NCBI GenBank assembly: GCA_964036295.1
Contig: OZ038471.1
Span: 11,736,184 to 11,800,183, forward strand
Direction: 5' to 3'
Origin: Plumapathes pennacea
Taxonomy: Eukaryota > Cnidaria > Anthozoa > Antipatharia > Myriopathidae
Length of the DNA stretch: 64,000 nucleotides
A program made the translations under genes and the position numbers. Below the pieces are notes generated by a model. The model ran no database searches and was not told the origin of the DNA. It saw nothing but the letters and a program-made list of their open reading frames with translations. Of the stretch, positions 37,701 through 47,929 are shown piece by piece. Each line of letters begins with the position of its first letter. Position 1 is the stretch's first letter.

Positions 37701-40700
37701 GACGAGAAGAAAAAAGCACAAAAGAGCACAAAAGCAAAAAAGAGGGCAGACACAACCCTTTACTTTTTCAAAGATCCTCCTGTCACAGGGAGGCCAATAA
37801 CTCACTGTGAGTACAGGCCAAAAGGAGCCCCAAGAAAATATCATGGGCAAGACTTTGAAGATTCCTCCAGTACTGTTTCGGTTGCAGTGTTTTTATGTGA
37901 TCTTTTGTCTGTGTAATTGATATTTTATACTGAGTGTTTGAATTACATTATGCTTATGTGTGTAAGTAAATGTACAGTAGGGTATACATGTGTCAGTGTG
38001 CAAAGCAGTTTGTGTTTCTATATTCCTTATTCACAGCAAAAAAGTCACTATTTATATTTATGTCATAGTGCTTTTGATGTGCCTATTTATATGTATATTA
38101 TATACTTATATTTGCATATTTATTATTTTTTCTTTAGATGATATGACTCATGGTAATGATGATAAAGCCACCTCAATGAGCACAGTTTCAGCTGCAAGTA
38201 TGTCTGTGTAAAATGATACTCTATCTTAGTGGAGAGATACTCAAGTAGTGGCAGTGATGAAAATAAAAAACCTTACTTTCTCATTACCTGCATGAAATCC
38301 CATATGGTCCAGTGGTTAGGATGCGACGCAATCTTCAGCGTCGAGGCCCGGGTTCAAGTCCCGGTGTGGGATTTTCCGTCCTCTTCTAACTTCTTCTTCC
38401 TCTTCTTCATCTTCTTACAGAGTAAGGAGTTTGCATAGGAGCAATACTAAATAAGTAATGATAAATATATTATGCAATAAATTATTATATTGTATGGCCC
38501 AGAGAGTAGCTGCATGTTCATTTCATAAGCAATGAAAGAGTCATTTAAATTAAAATTTGTTATAGAAAAACTTAGCCCCCTTTTGACTTACTTAAAGCAG
38601 CAGATGTACTCCTCAAAGAGTGGGAGACTAGGAAGGCTCCACTCCATCAGAGATGGAATAAATGCACAAGCAGTTTAAATGAAAGCCAGGCAGACTGCCA
38701 CAAAGACCTTTTAAATACCATACTGTCCACCCATGCAGTTGCTGACAGCACTTGTGACATATGTAATCACAACAATGCTCTTATTTGTTGTCACCATAGC
38801 CGCAAGTATAAGAGACTCTGTGGCCCTTGTGATCAAACTGTTCATGAGTTTTTACCATTTCTTGACCACAATATAGCTGCTGAATGCTGTTTTAGACCTG
38901 TTCCATGCACAGGTTCTTTGGATTGCAATGGAAATTGGGTGACAGTAGGTTATTTCACCTTTATAATAGTTATCACATATTATAATTACAACTAAATAAA
39001 TATATTATCTTATTATATTACTATGTTATAAAAATTGTTGTAAAACAAAATTGGGTGGCTATATTTAAAATTTAGATTCCAACCTATTATAACCGTTTTA
39101 TTCCCGTGTATTTTAATCGCCCATAAAAACTGTTTACACTGCAATTTAAGATCATATCAAGACAGTACATGACATAAATATGATGGAAATAGTATTATAA
39201 ATAGGTGGAAAATTATACACTTTGCATACATGCATGTTTGACACAGTCGCCATGTGGTAGATAATGCTTAACTATTTAATACAAAACCATATTATGGCAT
39301 TGCTTTTTGTGTGAGTTTATTCCTGTCATATGTTTATTTTTCGTGTAGAGCGGTACCTATGTAATCTATGTATGCCTAATTTTTGCTCAACAGAAGAGGC
39401 AGGATTGATTCGGCTAAATTAAAGAGCTGCTTTCCTCACGAATCACGCAGGGAACACTTTTGTAGTGGCCTGCTTCTATGAAAAAGGCCTATTCTCGCGC
39501 TATGCATTACCAAAACAAAACGTTGTGGGATATGTTATAACCTTCCCCTTGTAGGTCATAAGTGGGAGGTACGCTGTAGTATCCAAGACAACGGATGTTC
39601 TGAGTGGTGAAGCGAGTTCCTACAACCTACAGGAGTTCCTGTCTGCCCTTCCTTTTGATGACTAGACCAGTAACGGTGGAATGATAATGAGGACCTCGTT
39701 ATTGGACTATTATTTAAAACATTTTTTTGAAAGCTAAACTATTGAGAAGCACGCGGTGCGAACTTGAGTTGTAAAACTTCTTTAATTCTCCAACACCGTT
39801 TCGTCTGACTATCGCAGACTTCACCAGGGAGTTTTAAGGTGTTGTTACACTGGTCGATTTGCAACGCCGATTTGCTCCAAACTCACGCAACGGTGTTGCA
39901 AGTTTTTGAATCGCTTTCAAAAACTTGCAACGCGTTGCAGCACTGGAAACATCGCGAAAAATCGTCCGCAACGCGGTGTTACATCTCAACGATTTTTAGC
40001 GCAACATCGCATCGTTGCAAATCGTCGTTGCAAATCGACCAGTGTAACACCACCTTTACAATAGTTACAAATGATGCCTGTTATATACCCACTTCGAACA
40101 CGTACAGCGATCGTGGGGAGAAACAATCCATCTTTTACGGCATGTGCGTAAAGGAAACAGGCGATACTCCCTAAACAGTGAGTGACATAGGCTTGGGGGC
40201 CACAGTTTTAGCGCTAAGAAATAATTGCATAAGGTTGGGGAATGCTGTCTATGGTTCCTCACGTAGCAGCCTTCAAATCCGCCTTTTTTTTCTCAGTAGA
40301 AGCCGCAAATATGCTAGAAGGTTCTGTTGATGTTAAGGTAGATGCTCCATTGCCAGTAAGAATTTAAGATCCCCACATCCCAAGCACATTGCTTGACACC
40401 TTGCGCAGTTCTTTTTTCTTTTTTTTTTTTTGCAACCCCGCAAGTAGCATTTGCTTGATATATATTTGAAGGAAGTCAGATTTGTTTCCTATAGCCTAGG
40501 TTTTGGTGACTTAGTCTATTGGATTCTCATCTTCATCATGAGCTCGGAGGTGGCGCGCTACTTGTTTCGGGCCAATTTCCTTCTATCAGTCGTCCGGCAT
40601 CGGTTGCCGGTAATGAATTGACAAACTGTACCCATACCCGAACGTCAAGCCCTCAGAAATCTCGAGCCTAATTACTTCAGTACAATTATGCTTAATAAAT

Positions 40701-43700
40701 GCTCATGAGGAACTCGAAGGTGTGAGCGCTCTTGTTTTCCTTGGAGCAAGAATGTTCTTGAAGAATTCGTAAATTCGTAGAAATCTTTATGCGGACATAC
40801 ACCTCACGCCTGGCTTGACAATATTACGCCAACATATCCCCTAGTCACGTATTTATATGTCGGTTGGCCAACCTACTATTTGCAAGAAGTAGTCAAAATA
40901 ATTTCTTATTCCCTTGGTGATATCAATGGGTTTCAATGTAGCAATAAAATTTACAAAAGCTACAGTGTTATGACTGATTATTTATGTTTATTATGATAAC
41001 GCACATATGACGAACGACCGTAAATTGTGTTCGAGAGGGACGGAGAGCAGCTAGGAACCCCTAATATTACATCCATAAGTATTCTAAATCTTCATCACGA
41101 GAAATCTCAGTAGAGTCTAACTCCCTAGCGTATGGTATAAATGCTGAAGACCAAAGTGATTTCGTCTAACTATCTGAAAGTTTTAGACTCTGCATGATTC
41201 CTAACGTTTTATGCGATTTTGCCCGTATTTCGGTCAATGTAGTACCTAATAGTATGAAATTTCATCTGGTTCAAAGCAAGAAACATAATTTTTTTTCATA
41301 ACTGCTGTTTGATCGCCTTCTTTTTCATTTTTATGCGAATTTGTCCTTATTTCCTGCACTGTAGCGTCTAAAGTCAACGAGTCTCATCCGGTTCATTGCA
41401 AAAAACGACTATTTCGCATACATCGCTCAAATCCATTTTCTACGAACTATGTGGTTCTTCACATGTTTTGCACACTGTAGCGTTTGAATAAAAGGTATTT
41501 CATCCTTCTTTCGAGCAAAGATTGACTAGTTCGCACCGTCAATCCTCACCCTACCCCCTTGAAAGTAAATACCAACAGTTTATGAGACCACATAATCAGG
41601 TAGTTACAAACGCTATATTTGCCTGAAGTATATCGTATGTGAAATATACATACCGTAAATCGCTTCAGGATTGTCCAAACTCTTCCTAGCACAACATGAA
41701 CAAGGGTTAACGATGCCGTCATTTTTGGTTTGGGAGGGGGTGGGGGTTGGGGAAAAAATGTCGTGGCTGTGACCAAGCCGTACTTTAAAAAACGCAATTT
41801 ATGATCAACTCAAGCCATCATTCTTCTCGAATTTAACAAATATCTCTCTCGCTTGACCTTTGACGTTCACCGATGTCGTATGAGCGCATGCATCTTCTCC
41901 AACGCGGTAAAAAACTGTTTTTGATCGATTTATAAATGAGAAATGAGTGAGTTTTGTATGTCAAACGTCCAATTGATATATCATGCTTTGAAATTATAGT
42001 GGCCTACACAGCTAGATATCCTGCAACTATAAAAAGCTTTTGGTCGAGCTGTGCGACATGTACCACCCTCTAGATACCTTGAATTTTCCATGCCGCGCCC
42101 ACAATAATTTACAGGAAATGTCATTTGGGTGGGGGAAATGTTTGCATCAAAACCGGCGCCCCTTTCATATATTCTTTCTCCTTTTTGATAAGATCAATTC
42201 TTTCATCTGTTGAACTCACTTTGTTACTGGTTTCGTTTTCATATTAGTATTTTATTTAACTTTGGAAGTCTACAACCTTTGCAGTTCATATGTAGTACTA
42301 TTTTTTGCCTCGGATGTGTGCGATCCACGCACACCAAGCAGCTTATACTTTCTAATAATATACACTTAATATCTGAAAATATGACATTCCGCTTGAAGTA
42401 GCTTTTCTATTTTCGGATATAATTTTCGAGTAGATAAAGCCTAGAAAAGGCTTCAAACTATGACCATCTACAATTTATTCGCGGCAGGATATTTTGCGTC
42501 ATGATTTACATTTAACACTCAGGCCCCGTCCACACTACGCCGGATAAATTTGAAAACGCAACTTTCACTCTGAAAACGCAAGAAATGTTTTCCGTCCACA
42601 CTGGAAAACGGATAAAATGTTTCCGGGCCCAAATGTATTGTTATTGCTCTGCAAACGCCCCTGACAATCTTTGAAACCACTTGACGTGACAGTCAGCGTT
42701 TTCGAAAAGTTCCGTTTTCAAAATGTTTTTCGTCCACACCAAAACGCAAAGCCGGCGTTTTCAAATTTATCCACTTCTAAGAGCGTTTTCGAAAGTTCCG
42801 TTTTCGGTCGTTTTCGGGGGAAAATTTATCCGGATTAGTGTGGACGGTAGGCCTAACCGTAAGAATAAAGTTGCGTTTTCAAATTTATCCGGCGTAGTGT
42901 GGACCGGGCCTTATTCCGAAAATTACTTCAACAATATAAAAAATCAAATGGTAAACCTAAAAGGTGGTAACGGTAGAAACGGTACTTCATCGTCGCAGTT
43001 GTCTGACGCATCATCATCTTCGGCAAGTGCGCCAGTGATGTTGCCTTGAATTACTGCAGGGTCGTTCTCAGTGCAAGAGTACTTCAATGCTTGTACTGCC
43101 TGGAGAGGGAAAGGAGGACATATAGACCCTGCATCTATGTCATTATCTACAGTTGTATGGCTTCCTCTCCCTCTCCGTGATGCCCATCTAGCCCACAGCA
43201 TGTTTCACGTTTTTAAGTTGTAAAATTTCGTGAAATTCATACCGTATCAACTTGCATGTTACTCGCAATGACTGCATAACTCGTAAGTGTATTACTCATT
43301 GGTGGTTCAAGTATTTTTTATAACTGAAACGAAGCATAGCGTACACATTAGACAACCACGTTTTAGCTCAGTGCTACTAAGACTTATAAAAATGCAAATG
43401 ACGGCAGCTACATTCATTTGCTCATTCGTATTTTATAGGCTTTATTCTTTATTACGAAGAAACTGTAACGAGGAGTTGTCAAACGAATAGTATCGACATG
43501 TTGGCCATGGTCAAATATGTTATCAACTTTTTTTTTATAAATTATGTACTTTCTCACTAACCTCCCGACTTAAGATCGCTTTAGTCCAGTCTGATAATTT
43601 CTTCTGAATTGCAGGAATACGGATATCCGAGTAAAATCGTAGAAAATTGGACATCTCAGTCTTTAGCAAGGGAACCCCCTCCGTCCATCTATCATGGATT

Positions 43701-46700
43701 TGAAAGGCATCCACAATTCTACTTTTCACTCTGATTGGAATTTCTAAAAGAAAAAAATCATTCTTATAATATAAAGTAATACATCTTTATTGATAACATT
43801 GGCACATGGGATTTTTAAGTGTACATTAGTGTCATTGACTTTTGACAAATTTGATGGCTCTTAAAGGAGCCGTTCGTGGATGCTGAGGGAGTTCTGTAAC
43901 CCAGGACTACTGGACCTAAAAGTTCCATCCAGCTCCTGTCACTGCCATCTCAAATTCTGGTCAAACAGGCAACTCAAGTCTTCCATATTTTCCAGGGAAC
44001 ATGGATTTATCTCGTGACCACAGCAGTTGCACACAACAATATAGTTGCTGAATTCGAATCGGCCTGACAATAAAAAAATATATATATATATAAATCACAT
44101 TTACGGCACATCCACCTCCCACTGCACTCATCACATCGCAACAGCCATGGAACCTTGTTGTGACAAATGTCACATTCTTTGGATATGCCAGGACTCTGTG
44201 AAAGGATGATGGCTTTAATGAACATCAATGATCTTGAAGCCTCCCAATTTTCATTTAAAGATTCCATTCTCCTTTACCACCTGATTTCATCCATAAACCC
44301 AAAAGAATCAAGAACAGCCTGCCGTTTGCCAGGGTTCAATAAGATGTAAACAAAATACGAAGTTAAAATAGTACGTTATACACACCTTCAATACTGCTGC
44401 AATTAGCTGCTGATTGTGCCTTTCCAGAACGTGGACGATACTTGTGCTCGCTTATCCGATGACCTGTTACAGAATCTCGATAAAACTCGAACTCATTCTT
44501 TTCTTTTTTTCTTTTCCGCGGCTCGATATATCCACCTTCCGCTCGGGCTTTCCGTCGTGGCCGACTAGATGTTGTTTCACTGGGGCGATAGGGTCCTTTG
44601 AAGATTCTTCTGCCCGTTTGCGGATCATACGAATGGTGAACTGTCGCAAGCTTTCTTTTTTTGGTCGATTTAATACTTTTTTGCCTGTACTATCAAGCTT
44701 TCTTGGCTTTCGGAAGATCGTGTTGTAGACGCCATTTTCTTTTCTGGAGGGTAGTTACCAGGTTACGCACGGAATGGGTTTAATTTTCTCTATATCAGTG
44801 AATGCCATTGTCAGATAGTATTTCATTGTATTCGTTAAAGTTTGCCTCGAGAACATGTTGACTATTTAGGGGGCATCGGCTAAAACATAGACTGGACTCT
44901 GTACTGGACCCTGGACCCATGGACTCCTGGACTCCTATTTTTAATCTCTTCTTTTTTTGGGGGGGAGGGGTTGGTCTTATTTCCTATCTAATCTATGTTT
45001 TAGCCGATGCCCTTTATTTCTTTTTCATCAGGAGCCAGTGAATACTTCGGTGAATTCTTACGTCGCTCTCAGCAAGAGGGACGCCATTTTCCACTCAAAG
45101 CCATGATGAAAAAGGGTTGAGAAAATGCGGTATCATATGTCAGTTTTTGTCAAGTGACCTTATTTGGAAGAACACAACAATATAAATACCAGTGGGGTCT
45201 GCAATAAACATGAACACAGATCACTTGGGGTTTTTTGGAGCTAATGCTTATGTGTGTTGAGAGCTTATGCTTGAAATCCCAGAGATTGAATCAGAGTTGT
45301 GTCTTGGTTCCAAGTGAACAAGATAAGGGCTCGCTCTTTGTTTGCATCGCTATCTTAACGATCACAATGAATCACAAGCAGCCGTCGAGAAAAGGAGTGC
45401 AAGCAGTTTAAACTGAAGTACCGAATTACTGAGCTACAAGTACCTTGAATGCGCTTGAATACATTATCTTGAATAAACTCGCGGACAAAAGGTTATGAAA
45501 GGACGAAAGCATTACAATGAACAGCCTGAACAGTGTCAAAGCAAAAGAAACTTTATTGCAGACCCCACTGGTATTTATATTGTTGCGTTCTTCCAAATAA
45601 GTTCACTTGACAAAAACTGACATATGATACCGCATTTTCTCAGCCCTTTTTCATTGTGGCTTTGAGTGGAAAATGGCGTCCCTCTTGCTGAGAGCAACGT
45701 GATAATTCATCGAAATATCCACTGGCGCCTGATGAAAAAGAAATAAAGGGCATCGGCTAAAACATAGATAGGATTAGATAGGAAATAAGACCAAACCCCC
45801 CCCCCCAATAAATAAATAAATAAATAAATAAATAGAAATAAAAATAAAATAAAAAAAAAGAAGAGGAAAAAAATAGGAGTCCAGGAGTTAATGGTCTAGG
45901 AGTCCATGGTCCAGGGTGCGGTCCAGGGTCCAGTCCAGAGTCCAGTCCATGTTTTAGCCGATGCCCCATTTCAGTGTATTTTTCATTTCTAGTATACAAT
46001 GATCATTGCGAAACAAAGGCTACATGATCGAATGGAAGAAACATTTCAATAGGCAATGTACGATATTAGCAGAAGCATTTATGTCATGAACAGTGTAAAG
46101 CATAGATCGCTTGTGTTTTACGGCAAAAGCTCATTGTAGCTTTGGTTTTCGTTTTCGGCCTGTTATCTTCCCAGAAGTATTTCTTGTCGCCACAGAAAGT
46201 TTCGTCGGGACTAAATAATTAGCGGCCACAGAGTTATTTGCAATCCCGTAGTGGTATCCATAAAAGGATCGAATCCATCACATTTCTGCGGTGAACTTAG
46301 CAACGCAACTAAAATTATTGCCTAAAATCCAGTTTATCCGTACATGTTCCATGCTGTGACTGTTTGACATTCAGCAGTTCAATTACAACAATAGCCGTTA
46401 TTCGTAACATAATTCTATCGTGATATTTAGAATGATCAACATGCCATGAACAGACTACAATAACCGTCAAATACATCAGTCAACTGTATGTACTCGGCAT
46501 ATGAACATTAAAAAGACGGTTCTTGTTCAATACACGTTGTTGTGTGTGCCTCTACGTAAAGCTTGAGCAACACAGATAACGCAACAGATGCAGTTACCTT
46601 TCACACGCAAGTAACGAGCAATTCAATATTACGTTATTGCATATCACGTGACAATATGAACCAATCACCGTGTGCTGATTCTCGACCCAGAAAAAAAAAA

Positions 46701-47929
46701 CTATTTTTAAGCTCGCCGCAGCCGCGGGCAATTATCTTAGTTTGGTGTCTTGAAAATCAGACTAGTGTAAAATATTTATGCAGTAAATTGCTGAAATCCT
46801 GAAGGCCTTTATCCTTTTCTCATGACATAGACATACCACTAATCCGAGATGAAATGGCGACAGATCTAATGGAGGCCACAGCTCTCAGCCACAAACCCCA
46901 GCACATAGCCATCTACTCTAACAGTTGGGGACCGGGTGACGCCGGTTGGCAGATAGAGGAGCCTGGGGCTTCTGCTCAGGAAGCACTGCATAATGGAGTC
47001 ACCAAAGTAGGCAATAATTGTTACTTGATAAAAACGCGCCTTGTATTTTGGGAAAAGCTTAATCCTAGTGACATTGTCATAATTTTGTCATTTAAAAAAT
47101 GTGAAATATGTCTTAGAGATATTTTGTGTTGTGTTTGAGTGGTTTGTGGGTGATTTTCGGAAGTATCAATTGGGCTTTGGTTTTGCGCTATGCTTTTTGA
47201 TTCAGGTCCAAACTATGTGTTCAATCAATAACAAAAGCGTTAAACTCGATTGTGACCTTCTTACGCAAGCGAGACGAGTGGTGCTGATGGCCAGCTGTTG
47301 TTAGACGTAAAATTAAACAGTGTTTCTTACATCCTTTGTGATTAGCGCTGTAAATTTATATTTAAGAGCAAGGGCAGCGTATTCTGCTTATCAATTTTAC
47401 TAGAGCAAATATTAAATTTGTCCCAACAGAATTTCACAGAGTACCTAGTGAATGTTTGTTGCTTTCTAAGGTAGACAAGTCTCTGGTAATCCCGGCTGGC
47501 TATCATTTGTCAACTTGTGGTAGTTTAGGAGTTGTTTCATTCGTTCCCGTCATTCACTCCATATTACTGTGGATAGAACAAAGTATGTTCGTAATCAAAT
47601 TTGCGAAAGTTTGACTGACTCTTTATGTTTATCGGAGTTATTCATTTCACTTTAATATGTCCTTTGTGTACATATGCATTACTTGAATCGTTGTAACTGT
47701 TTAATTTTTTTAGGGGCGAGATGGGCTAGGCTTAATCTATGTATTTGCAACGGGAAATGGAGGAATGTTTGGTGACACGTGTGGGTACAACGGCTATGTA
47801 AATAGCATTGAGACTATCGCCATATCCGGAGTGAACTGGGATGGGAATGTGCCCCTATACGCGGAAGCCTGTGCTGGAATAATGGCTGTTGCATTTAGCA
47901 GGGACGGATTTGTCGATGGATCTCAAATT
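22323..47929 (+). CDS. Divergent furin/kexin-type proprotein convertase, eight exons (333 aa), 3' partial
   Basis: Exons are 22323-22472, 23829-23927, 24679-24765, 30876-31001, 31616-31671, 33089-33177, 46831-47006 and 47714-47929; phases agree. Residues 1-19 look like a signal peptide. [20 protein letters not shown] and [10 protein letters not shown] are prodomain hallmarks, with KRS at the internal cleavage position. QWYL precedes the catalytic domain. Catalytic Asp140 ([13 protein letters not shown]), His174 (HGTKCAG) and oxyanion Asn276 (FATGNGG) are present, as are IYSNSWGP and [11 protein letters not shown]. Family role: calcium-dependent cleavage of precursors after basic residues in the secretory pathway. 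Oddities: the activation region ends EWKTR without a dibasic pair, and the segment before HGTKCAG is about eight residues shorter than in furin. The Ser exon (GTSA motif) and P domain are absent from the window; a LINE fragment and the provirus lie in the next intron. The exon 7 acceptor (46830) is the least certain. Confidence 0.82.
22599..23258. repeat. MITE in convertase intron 1, itself carrying a second MITE
   Basis: The ends are inverted: ACCATTTTCTCAAAATTGTG at the left with GCACGCATCCAAGCTTGACG next to it, and CGTCAAGCTTGGATGCGTGC then AACCTTGAGAAAATGG at the right, giving terminal repeats of about 45 bp with few mismatches. The middle is occupied by the unrelated palindromic element at 22711-23100. 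No clear target duplication. Confidence 0.7.
22711..23100. repeat. Inner MITE with GGCCCTGTTTACATGG ends and TAA duplication
   Basis: Starts GGCCCTGTTTACATGGAAGG and ends CCATGTAAACAGGGCC, flanked by TAA on both sides, which fits a Harbinger-type 3-bp duplication. Internally it is a tract of repeated GGAGGGT(N)ACCCTCC palindromes. No coding potential expected. Confidence 0.7.
25404..30184. mobile_element. 4.8 kb CACTA-like non-autonomous element in convertase intron 3
   Basis: Left end CACTGGACGAAAAA and right end TTTTTCGTCCAGTG are a perfect 14-bp inverted pair, flanked by AGT on both sides (3-bp duplication). Both subterminal regions are rich in short CATTTGC/AATTTGCT words, a typical CACTA feature. 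The left part carries an imperfect tandem duplication of about 175 bp (25500-25690 versus 25690-25865). A second internal direct repeat (GACTAACTGCCTAAAGATGG block) is at 26580-26695 and 26908-27020. I found no transposase. The minus-strand frame at 28386-28787 reads through what looks like another repeat and is not called as a gene. The whole insertion lies between convertase exons 3 and 4. Confidence 0.75.
31690..31716. repeat. AT dinucleotide microsatellite
   Basis: A run of about 13 AT units 19 bp after convertase exon 5, inside the intron. Confidence 0.9.
32285..32656 (-). mobile_element. tRNA-derived SINE in a convertase intron
   Basis: Read on the minus strand, the head has TGGTCTAGCGGT (A-box-like) and GGTTCAATCCCC (B-box-like) at tRNA-like spacing, followed by about 300 bp of non-tRNA body and a tail of ATT repeats (the AAT run at 32289-32306 on the plus strand). 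These are the parts of a Pol III-transcribed SINE. The plus-strand open frame through it (32226-32672) is incidental. Confidence 0.65.
33590..34262 (+). mobile_element. Penelope-like retroelement 3' remnant with GIY-YIG endonuclease
   Basis: One frame (about 33770-33900) encodes [20 protein letters not shown], a GIY-YIG core with the CxxC of Penelope-like elements. Later frames preserve degraded DHISEHH- and [12 protein letters not shown]-like segments. The trailing TCTGACGATGACTTCCG block is the kind of 3' region I associate with these elements. Frameshifts and stops are numerous and the reverse transcriptase is absent, so this is a dead fragment in a convertase intron. Confidence 0.65.
34263..34872. 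other. Non-coding intronic stretch
   Basis: AT-rich intron sequence. A GTCATACCGGGGTTC phrase near 34300 matches the style of the repeat remnant at 13.6 kb. No gene seen. Confidence 0.4.
34873..36655. repeat. Two Helitron-like fragments in head-to-head orientation
   Basis: The CTAG-hairpin end lies at 34873 (ACTAGACTGGCGTTGCCAG) with about 370 bp of family sequence. From about 35560 to 36655 family sequence runs in the opposite direction and ends with a degenerate terminus (CACTGGCAAAGCC, no CTAG). The outer 370 bp are therefore inverted repeats of each other. Either two copies inserted nose to nose or one rearranged. Confidence 0.6.
36656..36955. other. Spacer between Helitron-like copies
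   Basis: About 300 bp without recognisable coding or repeat structure. Confidence 0.35.
37313..39665 (+). CDS. Multi-exon transposon-borne gene with Cys/His zinc-binding cluster
   Basis: The two best exons are 38576-38944 (123 codons) and 39555-39665 (36 codons plus stop), both phase 0 with AG/GT borders. The first begins [20 protein letters not shown] and contains [19 protein letters not shown] and [13 protein letters not shown], a paired C-x2-C/H arrangement like the CxC modules of KDZ-type transposon proteins. The second ends in [14 protein letters not shown]. Probable earlier exons: an ATGGCGGCC-led frame at 37313 and a Lys-rich piece at about 37625-37870 containing [15 protein letters not shown], but that piece has an in-frame stop and its joins are unresolved. 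Could be a decayed transposase accessory gene or captured host exons. Confidence 0.45.
38298..38371 (+). tRNA. tRNA-Glu-like gene (74 nt) with an unusual anticodon arm
   Basis: The acceptor stem TCCCATA pairs with TGTGGGA (one G-T). The D arm TGGTCCAGTGGTTAGGA and the T arm CCGGG-TTCAAGT-CCCGG are canonical, and TTTT follows directly as a Pol III terminator. Overall it matches metazoan tRNA-Glu outside the anticodon arm. That arm is CGACGC-AATCTTCA-GCGTCG, a 6-bp stem with an 8-nt loop, so the anticodon position is ambiguous (CTT or TTC). It lies in an intron of the transposon-borne gene, inside the 7.7 kb element. It may be a pseudogene or a variant tRNA. Confidence 0.7.
39838..40054. repeat. 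217-bp MITE with GGTGTTRTTACACTGG ends
   Basis: The terminal repeats (about 28 bp) read GTTACACTGGTCGATTTGCA at one end and the reverse complement at the other. The left flank is TTAA and the right flank TTTA, consistent with a mutated TTAA duplication of a Kolobok-like family. GTTGCAA/TTGCAAC palindromes fill the interior. Confidence 0.75.
40055..42521. other. Non-coding interior of the 7.7 kb element
   Basis: About 2.5 kb without a convincing gene. Short frames at 41546-41797 and 42210-42401 have no motif. Phrases such as 'gcgaatttgtccttattt' and 'ctgtagcgt' recur at 41210-41480, suggesting an old degenerate tandem array. Confidence 0.4.
42522..42910. repeat. 389-bp MITE with GGCCCSGTCCACACTACGCC ends
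   Basis: The left end GGCCCCGTCCACACTACGCC continues into GGATAAATTTGAAAACGCAA. The right end is the inverted equivalent ending GTGGACCGGGCC. The interior repeats GTCCACACT and GAAAACG words. The termini resemble hAT-type MITEs, but no 8-bp duplication was clear. Confidence 0.75.
43562..44770 (-). CDS. Minus-strand transposon-borne gene with C-x2-C cluster
   Basis: The frame at 44007-44267 encodes [20 protein letters not shown] followed by GRWMCRKCD, three C-x2-C-type pairs that should bind zinc. An exon at 43743-43562 with good AG and GT borders encodes [20 protein letters not shown] and then [20 protein letters not shown]. The upstream piece (44467-44770) is Lys/Arg/Ser-rich and begins with an ATGGCG start near 44735, but has stops in each frame. 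Together with the plus-strand gene it makes the 7.7 kb element a two-gene, opposite-strand arrangement. Family not established. Confidence 0.4.
44868..45967. repeat. 1.1 kb composite foldback element
   Basis: Outer units at about 44869-45012 and 45747-45967 are each small palindromic elements ending GGGCATCGGCTAAAACATAG or its reverse complement. Inside them are inverted arms of about 190 bp (45018-45210 versus 45560-45748, containing ATAAATACCAGTGGGGTCTG). The centre is about 350 bp of unique sequence. ATTT flanks both ends (44864-44867, 45968-45971). The outer units also contain repeated GGACTC/GGACCCTGG words, and the right one an AAAT microsatellite. Confidence 0.7.

Larger units (their letters stand above)
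37175..44860. mobile_element. 7.7 kb DNA transposon with about 72-bp terminal inverted repeats
   Basis: The left end CAACATGATCTCGAGGCAAA is matched at the right end as the reverse complement of CAACATGTTCTCGAGGCAAA. The inverted identity continues for about 72 bp with one mismatch in view. ACTATTT flanks both ends (37168-37174, 44861-44867), a 7-bp duplication. Plus-strand exons with a Cys/His cluster lie near the left end, and minus-strand exons with a second Cys cluster near the right end. A MITE at 39838-40054 and another at 42522-42910 are later passengers. The zinc clusters recall those N-terminal to KDZ transposases, but I found no catalytic domain. Confidence 0.75.
36960..46737 (-). 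mobile_element. Helitron-like copy interrupted by two later insertions
   Basis: Family sequence runs from about 36960 to 37174 (...CTCAGGACTATTT) and resumes at 45968 (ATTTCAGTGTATTTTTC), continuing to the GC hairpin and GGGCAATTAT end at about 46737. Sister copies read ATTATTTCGGTGTATTTTTC across the join, showing that one element was split. The intervening 8.8 kb comprises the 7.7 kb TIR element and the foldback. The CTAG end is missing. Confidence 0.65.

Noticed and set aside
41546-41797. Minus-strand frame with a PQPPPPPK stretch
   Set aside because: Proline run comes from a simple G-rich tract; no ATG context or splice support.
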